Below, piece after piece: positions 10,224 to 20,939 of a stretch of 47,896 bases of DNA. Made by a program: the position numbers and the translations under genes. Below the pieces are notes generated by a model that did no database searches, had not been told where the DNA came from, and was given only the letters and a program-made list of their open reading frames with translations. Source of the DNA: Gymnopus androsaceus JB14 (Eukaryota; Basidiomycota; Agaricomycetes; Agaricales; Omphalotaceae); contig ML769816.1 of the NCBI GenBank assembly GCA_009733575.1, positions 1 through 47,896 on the forward strand. The letters run 5' to 3'. Each line of letters begins with the position of its first letter. Position 1 is the stretch's first letter.

Positions 10224-10405
10224 GACAGAATTGGTTAGAGAAAACTTGATATAAGCAGCGATGTACGTTCGAGACTAGAAATCAAACTCCACATTGGAGT
10301 CCCACGTCGCGTTCTGTGTAGACAGAATTGGTTGGAGAAAAGTAGACATAAGTAGCAGAGACTAGAAATCAAACTCCATGTCGTAGTCCCACGTCGCATT
10401 CTGGA
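10224..10405. repeat. Tandem duplication (~87-97 bp) of a gene's 3' end
   Basis: Two copies of a block containing AGACTAGAAATCAAACTCCA and GTCCCACGTCGC, at 10272 and 10359. On the minus strand both encode NATWD...EFDF followed by TAG, so the C-terminal codons and stop of the gene at 10362 upward were duplicated downstream of its stop. Confidence 0.8.
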
Positions 10406-12150
10406 GTACATATGCGGAATAGTCTGGACTCCAGCTTCCGGGGAGCTCAGGCATGGGGACGCGGTTGGATCCGCTTGGACCTGCCTCAGCATTGAGAGCA
10501 GCCGTTCCACTGGGACCCACTTCGGCATGGAGAGGAGCAGGTGACCCGCTGGGACCTGATGTATCTACAATGATTTCAGATCAGCTGAATGCCTAGGCAA
10601 TGCAAATCCACTCACTCTGAGCCATTGGTTGGACAACAACAGACTCCGGTTGCATACTCAGCTGGGAGGCTTCAGTGCCGTTAACCAATAATCCAGCTGT
10701 GTTTAAACATCAGCAAAAGAACAACATTGATGAGCAAACATCCTCACCACGATATGATCGGAGCCTCCGTTTCTTCAAGAGAGGCCTTGGAGGGGGGCTG
10801 GAATTCGTGAGATGGCTTCAAACATCAGCCTCAGAGGAAACCCCTTCAGTTTCCGACCCTTCTTCTGATTGGCAACTATGCTTTTGTTTTTGCGTAGCGA
10901 TAGGTCATTTTTGCGTAGCAAGAGGTCTACGCACAATGCTCTCATCAGTATCATCCCCACCATCATTGTCTTCATAAATATCATCCCATTCATCTGCGTT
11001 GACTGCTTCATTACCATTTTGAAGGGATATCTGATGTCAGAAACTTGCTCTATCTTCACTGCTGATTCTTACACGAGAGGCTGGAGTAGTCATATTAGTA
11101 AAGAAAGTTTGTGTGATGCACAGGTAATACACTCACTAAGAATCAAAACCAACCCTTGGTATCCTCGACCTAGCCTTTGAGAGCACTTGTAGATATCCTT
11201 TCCATCTGGCAGAGTTATCCCTGCGAGTCGAATAAAGCAACCTTGTCGTGTACACGTTAAAAGGCTGGGTTGTCCTTTGGGATCTGCTTCCGCACATTTA
11301 TGCAAGAATGCAGTCGCAACCGGGAGCCTCTGATCAATATACTTAATGCACTGCTCTGTACTCCAGCTCGAATCAAATTGGAAACCGTCGCTAGAGTTAG
11401 TTACTGCGAGACCTTCCTGGTGATAAGAGTTCAACGACGATGGCGACAACATTATGGCTGTGTTCTTGACCTGCGGTGGGAGTGCAAAAAAGCGGCCGCC
11501 AAGGTTCATAGCGAGCTCATCCTGAACTTCAGCCTCTTCTTGCTGAAGTAACAGTCACAATGCAGGAATGTTTGGGACAGAGTCAAATACATACCGTTGA
11601 GCCAAGATAGGTGATCCCTTCAGGACAGATGAGAATCAATCCCACGAGAAAGGTCATATCTTTCTATTTTAACTGTTAGTTCCAAACGAAAATGAACCAA
11701 GCATAAAATACCTTCCATACCTGTTTTCCCTTAATCCTGCTTTTTGTAGATACACGCTTCTTGCCAACCTTTGTCGCAGCTTGGTGACAGATGCCATGTG
11801 AAGTTTCAGCCTCAGCTGCAGCACAGCCATCATTGTGCTCGAACTGGTCTTCAGAAGCACTAAGAAGGCCATTGTTTGTGGAAGTAAGGTTCTCCACAAG
11901 AGCAGTGGCATCACTGGTTTCTCTGAAAGTCCTGAACATATTCAGGGCAGAGCCCAAACCAGAGACGGTACCTTCCTCATTCTCGGAAGAAGAGACATGG
12001 TCCTTGGAAGCTGAATTATCTGCTGCCAGTGGGCCACGACCTGGAGTGGAACCAGTGGCACAGCCAACTTTACACTTGCGCTCTCAGCATGGTCTAATTC
12101 AAATGAGTGGCTGTCTTGTTTTTGGTCTCTTAGACATTTTGCAAAATGAG
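10362..12150 (-). pseudogene. Unknown spliced gene with WDYDMEFDF C-terminus, probably broken
   Basis: I do not recognise the family. Read on the minus strand, a Ser/Ala-rich N-terminal part (~11700-12060, ending KKRVSTKSRIKGKQ) joins through an intron to a compact region: MTFLVGLILICPEGITYL, an intron, then a long open stretch at 11150-11530 with GGRFFALPPQVKNT, WSTEQCIKYIDQRLPVATAF and CTRQGCFIRLAGITLPDGKD. An acidic exon with NADEWDDIYEDNDGGDDTDE follows (~10770-11030), interrupted by two TGA codons, then a GPSG-repeat exon ending PELPGSWSPDY...EFDF at 10362. The TGA codons and an unclear 5' end near 12150 make it a probable pseudogene. It lies downstream of the integrase remnant on the same strand; whether they belong to one element is unknown. 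Confidence 0.45.
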
Positions 12151-12327
12151 CGTGTAAGAAATTAGAGTTGAAAAGAAGAGAGTTGAGAGAATGAAAGAAA
12201 GTAAATGTGGGACTTGTTTGTTGATTTCAGGTGAGATGAACTCACACCCCAAAATAACCCAATGGGGACATGGGCAATACTGCATCAAAGTCATCGACTC
12301 GGAGTTGAGCTTCGTTGACTGCGTATG

Positions 12328-12650
12328 CTAGGAGTTCCCTGTGAAAGAACAATTAGTTTTTTTATTTAAAAAAAAGCACTTGAAAATACTCACAATCGTT
12401 GATGCCTTCGGCATTGAGAGTAAGTTCGGTTCAGTTGAAATTCGGCTTTCTGGAATAGAATAAGCATCATTGTCCTCCACTTCACATTCTGGCCCATATT
12501 CCGAATCAAGAATTGAAGTAGTGACACTCGTAGTTGATGGAGTAGATGAGCTGCTGATTATAGAGGGACTTCGAACGATATTCAGAAGGCTTCCCAGACT
12601 GCTACTGCCCACACTTGTATCCATATCTGAGAACACCAAGCTACTAGTAA
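12328..12650 (-). CDS. Ser/Thr-rich hypothetical reading frame (exon fragment)
   Basis: Open minus-strand frame rich in Ser and Thr (SSSSTPSTTSVTTS, then an acidic CEVEDNDAYSIPES patch). No domain recognised. The upstream side runs directly into the repeat-dense element at 12651-13440, beyond which another Ser/Pro-rich minus-strand frame begins, so the two may be parts of one gene split by the insertion. It may not be expressed. Confidence 0.3.
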
Positions 12651-13440
12651 TGATGGACACAATTCCGGATCCGGAACAGGTACCTGCAGGTATACCTGTG
12701 GGAATACCCGCAGGTATTTGACCTGCGGATCCCGGTACCTGTTTCCCACGGATCCGGCACAGGTTACAGGTTATCCTTTGGGATATTATCAATGACCTAC
12801 AGGTACCTGTGGATCCGGCACCTGCAAAATTTCTGATACTGAATAACACTATGTAGTAAGTACTCTACTAATTTTACTTATTAGTACTAGGTATTAATAT
12901 TAGTACTAGTATTGCTATCAATATCTACCACTATCTAGTCCAAGAATACCAGTAAGTACTGATACTTGAACTTACTATACTATACTACATAGCTACTAAG
13001 TATTGGTAATTGCTTACAAGTATCAGTAAGTACTAAGCACTAGTATGTGTTTGTATTGGTGTTTACTTACAAGTTGCTACTTACTTACTAGTACTCACTG
13101 TTAAAATAACAGTACCTACTTATACTTACTGTTGGTACTTAGTTAGTACTTAGCTACAGTCTTAATTACAAGTAAATATTGGTACTTACTTACTTACCAA
13201 TTACTTGCTAGTATGTATTAGTACTTACTACTAGTATATACATATATTATTGGATATATTAGTACTTACTTACTAGTAATTAAGTTACTCACAGGTACCT
13301 GCAGGTATACCTGTTGCGGATCCGGATCCCAGTTGACCTGTTTCCCACAGATCCGGACCCGGTCACAGGTCAGCCTTTTCAAGCCACAGGTACCTGTCTG
13401 GCGGATCCGGGTCAACCCGGATCCAGACTCATGTCCATCT
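12651..13440. mobile_element. Palindrome-dense element with GGATCC/GGTACC ends and a TACT-rich core
   Basis: Both ends, facing each other, carry GATGGACA followed by a GGATCCGG-type block and then CAGGTACCTG. The left end (12651-12830) and right end (13290-13440) are full of self-complementary words: CAGGTACCTG, GGTATACC, CCTGCAGG, GGATCC, GGATCCGGATCC. The 430-bp core is made almost only of TACTAGTA/TTAGTACT-like words, also largely self-complementary. No open frame. I read it as a non-autonomous inverted-repeat element inserted in a Ser-rich gene region, but no target duplication was established. Confidence 0.5.
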
Positions 13441-14040
13441 TTAGCTACTAGGAGTATGAACGGAACTGCTTTCGTCCGTGTAAGGAACCCTAGGCACAGG
13501 AGATAGTGCTGGGAACGATGGCGGGGGGGCCAAAGTCATTACCGTAGGTGTCTCCAGAATAGTGGACATTTGATCAAATGAGGACCAGGAACCACTTGGT
13601 TGCAGGAAAGATATTTCGAAGGAGGTATTGGGGTCATGCACCAATGCAGGGCTCGTCGCACTAGGCAAAGGAGCAAGTAGACTAGATTCATAAGAAACAT
13701 TTGTCTCTGTTGCCCAAGGCTGGGGGCTGGGTGGAAGCGGCAAAGCACTCGGAGACCTACTTGGGGGTATTGAAGGTAATGTTGTAACGGGAATGGAAGG
13801 AATCAAGGAAGCCGTCACAAACTTTTCACCATTGCTGCCCGAGTCTGACGAGGACGATGAGGGATCAGAAGGCATCAGGCTCCCCGACACCCAGGACAAC
13901 GTCGAAGTATATGTCATCCAACTCGTCAGCTCTGAAAGGTCAGATGATGGGCAGACATTGTAACCTGTTCTTGCTTGACCGTGTACCACTAAGAGGTTGA
14001 CTTTGCTCTCTCGCAGCAATTGCACCAACATTGTCTTGGG
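13441..14040 (-). CDS. Ser/Pro-rich hypothetical reading frame
   Basis: About 190 open codons on the minus strand with SSSSSDSGSNGEKF, then Pro/Ser-rich low complexity (IPPSRSPSALPLPPSPQP), ending SSSVHTPSS at the edge of the inverted-repeat element. A different frame just upstream (14030-14110) reads LGHAVVQLDLVNCFAVES and HPRAQDNVGAIAARE, which looks protein-like, so frameshift or unresolved splicing is likely. No family recognised. Confidence 0.3.
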   Translation of the reverse strand, partial: PKTMLVQLLRESKVNLLVVHGQARTGYNVCPSSDLSELTSWMTYTSTLSWVSGSLMPSDPSSSSSDSGSNGEKFVTASLIPSIPVTTLPSIPPSRSPSALPLPPSPQPWATETNVSYESSLLAPLPSATSPALVHDPNTSFEISFLQPSGSWSSFDQMSTILETPTVMTLAPPPSFPALSPVPRVPYTDESSSVHTPSS

Positions 14041-14049
14041 CGCGAGGGT

Positions 14050-14970
14050 GGCTCAAACTAAGCGCACTTTCAACTGCAAAGCAATTGACCAAATCCAGCT
14101 GAACAACTGCATGACCTAATGGAGCTCTGCCAGTAGAAGATGGAGAGCTCGGAGCCAGCCAGGATAGTAAGAGTGTGTGTCAGTAGAGTAGAGCCTGCCA
14201 TTGTTGCCATCGATAAGGAGGTTCTGTGTGGACATTGAGGTAGTATAACGTTCTAAGATGTAATGGCTGGAGAGAGTAAAATGTGAGAAAATGATCAAGA
14301 AGCAGCTAGATTGACGAACCCTCTCTGTCCCATTTCCACCCAAAAATTTACTCAGTTCACTCACATCGAGCCCGCTGCCTCCATTACTACCATTACTTGC
14401 GTGTTTGCCTTCACTTCTGCCTTCACTTCTGCCCAAGGATTCCGCGCTGTTCCTCTTACCACTTGCTCTACATCGAAGTCCAAAAAGGCCACCGCTATCA
14501 TCTCCACCTCCAACAGGGACTTCTGATGTAGGAGAGACGCCTGCATCTGCATCTCCAGCTGCCCTCAATTCACCTTTACGCATAGGAGTACATTCTTTCC
14601 ACATCGCGATGACATTTGAACATTAGCCAAAGGACTCCTCGGAGATCCAGCTGGTTGTCATAGAGTTGAAGCAGGGGTAGTCTGTGTCAGTGCGGAACTA
14701 CCTGTAGCTCCCGTACCAGTACCAGTTTGAGTTGTCGTAAATGCAGAAGGAGAAAATGTACTCTGCATAAACGTGCTTTGTGTGTGGGTAAAGGTAGAGG
14801 AAGTGTAAGAAGACCCAGTAGCAGTCGAAGGTCGATCCAGTGGCGAGAGTAAGGTTGAATAGGACATATTACTCGGTGTCTGAGACCTCATAAATGAGGA
14901 AGTAGAACTGGTTGTTTTTGTGGGTGAAGGAGAGCGCAAAGTTGAACCCGCTTCAAACAATCCTATAAGC
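14050..14970 (-). CDS. Ser/Thr/Gly-rich hypothetical exons
   Basis: Two minus-strand open stretches. One (about 14116-14604) holds a Gly/Ser-rich segment with SGLDVSELSKFLGGNG; the other (14658-14960) is Ser/Thr-rich with SSYTSSTFTHTQSTF and QTGTGTGATGSS repeats. They look like low-complexity parts of the same gene as the F-box remnant upstream, but I could not define exon borders. Confidence 0.3.
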
Positions 14971-14978
14971 TGGTTCGT

Positions 14979-15856
14979 TCATCCAGGAGGAGGCAAGTTG
15001 CTGGGTTCAGTAGACAACTGGCTATGACAACCAGCTCCAGAAGAAAGGAAAGCTGATCTTGGTCTGGCAGGAATAGTCGTGGCATGAGAAATACCAGAAA
15101 CAGGCCGAGACTCTGTTGCTGCTTCCGTCCTTTCTGTAATGTGGCTTAGCCGTACCCTGGGATCATTCGAGGGAGGAGGATAAGAGGATTGTAAAGAAGA
15201 AGAACCAGCTGTGGGGCTGAATAGAGATGGGAGTAATATGTAAGATGGGGAACCAGTATAGGATCCCTGGCCTGTTTGAGTGGCGGTATATGTTCCAGTA
15301 AACGTTCCACTTGGTGTGTATGTTCCACTGCCTGTATACATCCCACTTCCACTACCCGTGTATGACCCATATCCTGTCGATGGAGGCTGAGAAGACCACG
15401 TCAATAATGCTTGCCACAAGAGCTCGAGAATGTCGGACAGAACCTCATGCGGGATTCGATGGATGGGGGAAAGAACGTTCCAGAATCCAGATAGACATGA
15501 CCTCAATGAGTTTTGTGTCTTTTTTGATGTGTCAACTCGGAAATCTGCTTTTCGAGGGTCAACGTGGATTTCTGCACCAGAGCGTTGGGTTCAAGCCAAA
15601 TTGGCCCTTCTATACGAGGCTGTGGATCACGCTGGTATTGCTCCAATGGTGGTGGTAAAGAAGAAGAGGAAGCTGAGCTGCCGGATTTACGATCCGAACA
15701 GAATTTCCACCAAGAACTTACCTGAGTTAAGATTGATGCACCCTGTTGCTGGAATACGACCTTGGTTGTTGAAATGCGGCAGCTCGGTATAATGACTGCA
15801 CTGTGAGTGGGTAGATTGAGTAAAACAAAGCTGAAAAAACAAAAAGAAGGACTCAC
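14979..15856 (-). pseudogene. F-box-like protein remnant with GSYTGS low-complexity tail
   Basis: Minus strand: a short coiled-coil segment LTLEKQISELTHQKRH is followed, after a one-base frame change and a TGA, by SGFWNVLSPIHRIPHEVLSD and ILELLWQ. The order coil, then LSPIHRIPxEVLSDI, is that of fungal F-box-like proteins, which usually serve as SCF ubiquitin-ligase adaptors. Downstream is a repetitive GSYTGSGSGMYTGSG / GTYTPSGTFTGTYT region unlike typical F-box LRR tails, so either the gene was rearranged or the low-complexity tail is peculiar. The frameshift between coil and F-box argues for a pseudogene. Confidence 0.5.
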
Positions 15857-16057
15857 GGAGTTCTCTGCATAACCAAGTAAGCCTTTCTGTCACTCCAGAA
15901 AGTATGCAAAGTCATAGGAGAAGATGATAAGCTGCAAGAGACGATAACAAGCTGTGAGAAGATAACATGCTGCAAGAGAAGACAATGTTCCGGGAAGCTC
16001 AGGCTTTTTCGCGAATCCATTTTTACATGATGAATACAACATACTTTACATTGTCCT
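15857..16057. other. Degenerate purine-rich repeats downstream of the integrase remnant
   Basis: Contains three loose copies of AAGATRATAAGCTGYRAGAG (about 15918-15990). No gene seen. Confidence 0.4.
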
Positions 16058-18186
16058 TCAATTAATCTGCCTATCTATCAACTGGTCCATTAAGTACAAG
16101 GCCTGAACCCACTGAATTGAGCGAGGCCTCCAGATCGAATCTGGCAGGGCTATTCGAAGTTCCTTTCTTCCACTCAGACCCGTTTGTATAATGCCAAATG
16201 ATGGATAACCTGTATCGTCGTCCCACTCGGTAGGATGAGCACCATAACCTAAAGGAATATCTCCTGTAGCTTGGAGGCAAGCTAAGGAACGCTGAAAAAT
16301 ATCACAGAGTGCTTCATCTTCGAAAGGGTCTGCATGCTTGGGAACTTTAATCAGCTCCTGATTAAACTCGCGATTATCTTCTTTGCCAATTGAGTTCACC
16401 AAAGCTGCATAATCGGGAAAATCCTCTAGATCCCCATTCATGCCATACCACTGCTCAAAAACTTCCTCGCCATCTCCTGCTATTCCATGCCACTCTTCTT
16501 CCTCATCAGCCTCGAGAGCAGTCCCACCTATACCATGCCATGGCTCATACTCTTCATCCGACTCTTCACCATCTGGACCTGCCTCCAGTTGATCAGGTTG
16601 ATGAACTTCCTCGCCATCTCCAGCTATTCCATGCCACTCTTCATTGTCAGCTTCAAGAGCAATCCCACCTATACCATGCCATGGCTCATACTCTTCATCC
16701 AATTCTTCAAGATTTGGGTGGACCCCTTTACAGTCTTCGTATATTCCATGTTCCAATTGACCGAGGAAGAATATATCCTGAATAAAGAAGCTCATTAAAC
16801 ACAGTAGCATTGACGAACAAGAAGAATTACCTGTGGACTTCGATTCTCATGCGAAATAGGATGTGCATTCCAGTATTTTTGAAACTCTTTGCAATCGTAG
16901 TTGATCAAATCAAGGAAAAGAAAATGGAGAAGCCACATGTGATGGGGATTTGTTTGGTCTAAGCCATGTAACTCCTCAAGTCTTGAAAAAAATGTGCACC
17001 ATGCCCGAGCAAACTGAGTGCTGACTTTGAGCCAGAGACGCTCAATGTGGGTGTTTCGAGTGGAAGATCCCCATAGAAAACTTCCTCAGTTGCAACCACG
17101 TTTGATAATCATGCAAATGGAAACTAATTTATTTTCCCATCCACGATCACCTCGAAGACGAGAAGGTATACCATATTTCCTGACAGCAGTCAAGAACATC
17201 TTCAAAACTGTTACTGGTCGATTGTTTGTACTTGTTCATAAACCCGCTAGCTGCCAAAATCTATCAGAAGAGAGCAAAAGGAAATAATAAAAACGTGAAC
17301 GCACAACACTTGAGTAGCCATCAATGCAGCCATGGATTACAAAGCCCCAGAGAATAAGTTTGTGGTGACTATCAATGTGCCAGAGTGCATTAGGTCTAGA
17401 TGACCTTGTATGGGCGTCGAGAAATTTTGGCATGGTGACGGCGACGGAGCAAACAGCCAAGTTTGTTGATTCGTGCAAGAGAAGCAATGATTCGCCACCT
17501 CTGTAGTCGTAGGCCATGAGAACGCAAAAATCCAGTCAAATAGTGTACACCTGCATCTGGTTTCTTCTGGCAGAACTCTTTCACAAGAATGTCGAGCTCA
17601 TCATCTGATATTGTTGAGAATTGATGCTCAATCCCATTCTGTCAAAGCCGTGCTTTCAAAGTCTGCAGATGTACCTTCAGCTGACAGGCAAGCTCTCGTA
17701 GCTTTATACACCTGGTTGGATCAAATGCCGTTCGGAGGAACGTTGGATCAATGATTTTTCGAGGCCTTCCACACTTCCCATTTCATTCAACGTGAAGTCA
17801 CTAGGGTTGACAAAGTCAACATGAGAGGATCCCCTAACTCTTACAGTAAAGAATCGTAAATTTACCAGATTAAATATGACTTACGTTCCAGTTGCACTTT
17901 GGAGTGCATGTTCCAGCTCTACAATAAGTCTAGCGAAGTGTTCGGCACACTCAGAAAGCCATTCCAGGGGTATGCCTTCATCGACAGCAGCATCCTCCAT
18001 TTCAAGGAGTAAAGGTATAGCATTTTCGAGTATAGAAAGTCAGTGATGCTGAAGTCGATGAAGATTATAATTCCCCTGGGAGAGTATCTCGATAGGTCTG
18101 CTGTAAAACTCGTGCAAGAGATGCTCTGCATTGTATACATGCGGAGACCATGGCGTTCTACATGAAGGAAGTGGCGGTAAAGACAT
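16058..18186 (-). pseudogene. Integrase-core (DDE, rve-like) gene, inactivated
   Basis: Matches a repeated basidiomycete family with a retroviral-type integrase core; I infer a transposon origin. Exons on the minus strand: about 18186-17885 (helical N-terminus with AEHLLHEFYSRPIEIL), ~17850-17305, 17260-16831 and 16777-16058. The HTH-like part includes PDAGVHYLTGFLRSHGLRLQ and LGCLLRRRHHAKI. Core motifs: D1 in LWHIDSHHKLI with VIHGCIDGYS, D2 in RLRGDRGWENK, E in STRNTHIERLW. The last exon is intact and carries the family's tail FLGQLEHGIYEDCKGVHP, an acidic duplicated DEEYEPWHGIGG...EEWHGIAGDGEEV, then WDDDTGYPSFGIIQTG and the stop. TGA codons at 18040-18042, 17642-17644 and 17086-17088, a frame change just before LWHID and another before LEELHGLDQ make it non-functional. 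Confidence 0.85.
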
Positions 18187-18319
18187 CACTTTGAGGATGT
18201 TGAAGGTAGAACTCAAAGGTGAATATTATGTAAATATGTTGGGGTTATATGTTGGGGTTTGACGGTAAATGGACCGTTCGACCTGAGAGCGTCTTTTCCC
18301 AGAGACTGTTACCAACCAA

Positions 18320-19780
18320 ATGAATCAGCATTTCCTTCCTCCCCACTACGGGACTGCCAACGAAGTTACTGCTCTCGTCAAAGCAAAGAACATGGATTGG
18401 GAACCAGTGGCCCGGTTCTTCAAGGATCCTAAAGAGGTTCTATTGCGAGTATGTGGAACGGTTTACAGTTACTACTCGAAGAAATTTCTGACTTGATATT
18501 CTTTGAAGGCTGAAAATAAACTGTTCCGAGTGAATTGCGAGAAATTCTTGGAGTTGGCAGTTGGAATTCAAGGCTACTGTACTCTTCCGACCAAGTGTTC
18601 ATGGGTGTGACAAGTGACCTACCCTGTTCAGAATTCTAAGTGTTCACAGATCACAGTGACCTGTGACCAACCTGTGAACTGTTCACTGGAGTGGATTCTG
18701 GTGATTATCTGTACTTATTTCACAATATGATCTTCATTTTACTTATTTGAACTATTTCTGGTTTGTTTATATGTAGACTGAGGAAAATTTGAGTTTTTTA
18801 AAAGTATTTTTTGAACTATCTTCAGAATTTTTTTTGTTTTGGTTGTCACAGTGTTCACAACCCCAAGTGACCAGTGACGCCCTTCTGTGAACTGTTCATT
18901 TTGGCTGATGTGATGCGTGACTGAACACTTGGTCGGAAGAGTACAGTACTCGAAATGCCCAGTGCAAACTTCGAGAACTTGGGTACTGAAGTGGAACCAA
19001 TCTACCTTGCCATTCAAGCCAACAAACTAGAGATTTTCATTGAGTGGATGAACTTGGGGTAATTGAACATTCATGCTTCTTTGGTCTTTATACTGAAAGA
19101 AATTGTTTGTCAGGACTTGGCAGAGACACCCGTTCAATGAGGCTCAGTTGATTGAGCTTTTCCATGTTGGCTCAATGTTCATCTGTCTACCTGCGACGGA
19201 CTGGGTCCTGACCGAGTTTGAGAGCATGAACCTTATTCCCGCAAGAAAGCTTGGTCTTGCATTGAAGCTAGGGATTCGAAGGTGGATCGAGCCTGCGGAG
19301 GTAAAGGTGCTCTTTGATTGACCAGCATATAACTATACCACCGAGGAGCAAGAGGCTTTAGGATATCAGGCGGTCAGCATCCTCGCGATTGGCCAGTTGC
19401 GCAGTCAGGACGAGAGGAAGAGGCGATCGATCCTTCCACCCCCTATCAACCATAGCTTTGGTGTGAGAGAGTGTCAATTCCACGGTCCTAAACATGACAA
19501 ATCTCGCTGTGCGCAGTGCTGGGACACGCTTTGGATTCTTGAAGTGGGTAGAAAGCTCTGTCACCCTGTCAAACCTATTTCATTCTCCAATGCGGTAGGC
19601 CTCGCACAAGGGTTATCATTCGAGGGCGTCACCCCACAGTGTCAAGAGATGGGTCTTGACAGTCTCAGAAACGTAGTTTTTGGTGAAATCGACCAAAGGA
19701 TTCTCAACAACGTCGTTGTCAAGCTGGTTGGTCTTCTCCCGATGTCTCCTTATTCGGAAAAATCTATTGGGAAACCCCCT
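18320..19780 (+). pseudogene. BTB/POZ-domain gene, broken by a MITE and a stop
   Basis: Fungal BTB type, usually a protein-interaction adaptor. ATG at 18320 (NQHFLPPHYG), intron 18449-18508, then AENKLFRVNCEKFLELAVGI up to a 370-bp MITE (18577-18946). After it comes NFENLGTEVEPIYLAIQANK and LEIFIEWMN, a GT-AG intron (~19059-19112), then WQRHPFNEAQLIELFHVG, LIPARKLGLALKLGIRRWIE, a TGA at 19319-19321, and in the same frame PAYNYTTEEQEALGYQAV, continuing to a His/Cys-containing CQFHGPKHDKSRCAQCW segment. The blocks LFRV, the helical middle and ARKLxLALKxGIRRWIEPA match fungal BTB proteins. Besides MITE and stop, the frame before and after the MITE does not join exactly. Confidence 0.7.
18577..18946. 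mobile_element. MITE, 370 bp, TA target duplication, inside the BTB gene
   Basis: Ends are near-perfect inverted repeats of about 25 bp starting CTGTACTCTTCCGACCAAG. TA lies immediately outside both ends (18575-18576 and 18947-18948), pointing to Tc1/mariner-type transposition. The interior has further inverted words (GTGAACTGTTCA and AAGTGACC/GGTCACTTG-like), and no coding capacity. It differs in ends from the MITE at 124-689. Confidence 0.88.
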
Positions 19781-19830
19781 TTCTAAGAGAAACCCCCCCT
19801 CCAAGAAACCCTGACTATTGAGGAACCCGG
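19755..19830. repeat. GAAACCC/AATAGATTTTTCC dispersed repeat, copy 2
   Basis: Shares CGGAAAAATCTATT, GAGAAACCCCC and AACCCGGG with the copies near 2045-2110 and 20575-20665; orientation is inverted relative to the copy at 20575. Confidence 0.55.
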
Positions 19831-19934
19831 GTGCTGGCGGCTTAGTAACACCATCACCGGCCGGTGTGGTCTCCATTGAACTCCAATGCATGATGGTCTC
19901 CAAGACCTTCAACCTCAAGCTTTTGAATGGCGGG

Positions 19935-20560
19935 CCCTTAACTACTCTTTTTATCTGAACTAATACTAATTTCCGTTGTCACTCCTTAAAGTTTTGTAGC
20001 CAAATCAAGACAGCGAACTGGTAGAATTGTATCCAAAGGTGCGTTTCAGTGTTCTTCTACTTGACATTGTCCTAATGAAAGTAAACAAGCTCTCTGGAAT
20101 CTCAACGCCTTGCACTCTCTCTGTGCTATGTCTTCCTGCACCACATCTTCCGCATAAGTGTAGGCTGCCAAGCCCCTCTATGGCCAGACATTCATTAGTT
20201 AGCATCATTACATTGCTCAGATTCCGAATTTGGGTTATTGGGGATTGCTGCGCATGCTGTCCACATCACCTCTACTTAGGAAGGAATTTCATTGCGCGTT
20301 CGAATGATTGGCTTCTTAGCTACATAAGTTGTTCCAACGCGCTCCATTCATCTGCTCCCTCAGGTTTCGCATGCCAAATCCCTTTTCTTGCACCTTCGTG
20401 CGCAACTGCAAGTCATTTGGTGCAGGACCGTGATGACCACTGGATTGTGCAGTTGTGAATCCGAACATTGTAGGTCTTGAGCTTTCTATCAAAAAGCTTG
20501 AAATTTATTCAAATAGTAGTTTTTGTATGAGTCTACGCATGGGCGCTTCTTAGTGGGCGC
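19935..20560 (-). other. Unnamed coding-like remnant
   Basis: The minus strand reads protein-like fragments between stops: WSALEQLM, SQSFERAMKFLP, NVMMLTNECLAIEG and LHLCGRCGAGRHSTERV, the last resembling a partial CCHC zinc knuckle with the final Cys lost. I cannot assign a family. Confidence 0.25.
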
Positions 20561-20574
20561 CTGTTTCGGCCGGT

Positions 20575-20665
20575 CATCAGAGAAACCCTCAAGTCACTTT
20601 TTCGAGAGGGTTTCCCGAGGAACCCGGGGTTTCTTGGAGAAAGTGGGTTGCTGAATAGATTTTTC
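20575..20665. repeat. GAAACCC/AATAGATTTTTCC dispersed repeat, copy 3
   Basis: Contains AGAGAAACCCTC, GAACCCGGGGTTTCTTGG (self-complementary core) and AATAGATTTTTCC, as at 2045-2110 and 19755-19830. Confidence 0.55.
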
Positions 20666-20939
20666 CTCCTTATTCCACTTAAATCTGTCGTTCATCTGAC
20701 CATTGCTTCATATTACTCTATCATCAAGCTAATTGATATATCTTTTTCATCCATCTTACTCCATCATTAAATCGTTCCTTTCTATCTGTCTCATCCCTCT
20801 TTACTATGTTCGTTCCTTTGGACGTATGCCTTTAAAATAGGTAATATACCTGCTATATACAAGCATACAAGTCTAGCCACTCTCCTTCAGTATTATCGTG
20901 CACAGTGCTATTGAAATGTTATTACGGTTTGGTGATATA

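Noticed and set aside
16058..18186. Endogenous retrovirus or Gypsy retrotransposon
   Set aside because: Only an integrase core is present, in a multi-exon gene with its own N- and C-terminal regions; no gag, protease, reverse transcriptase or LTR pair was seen.
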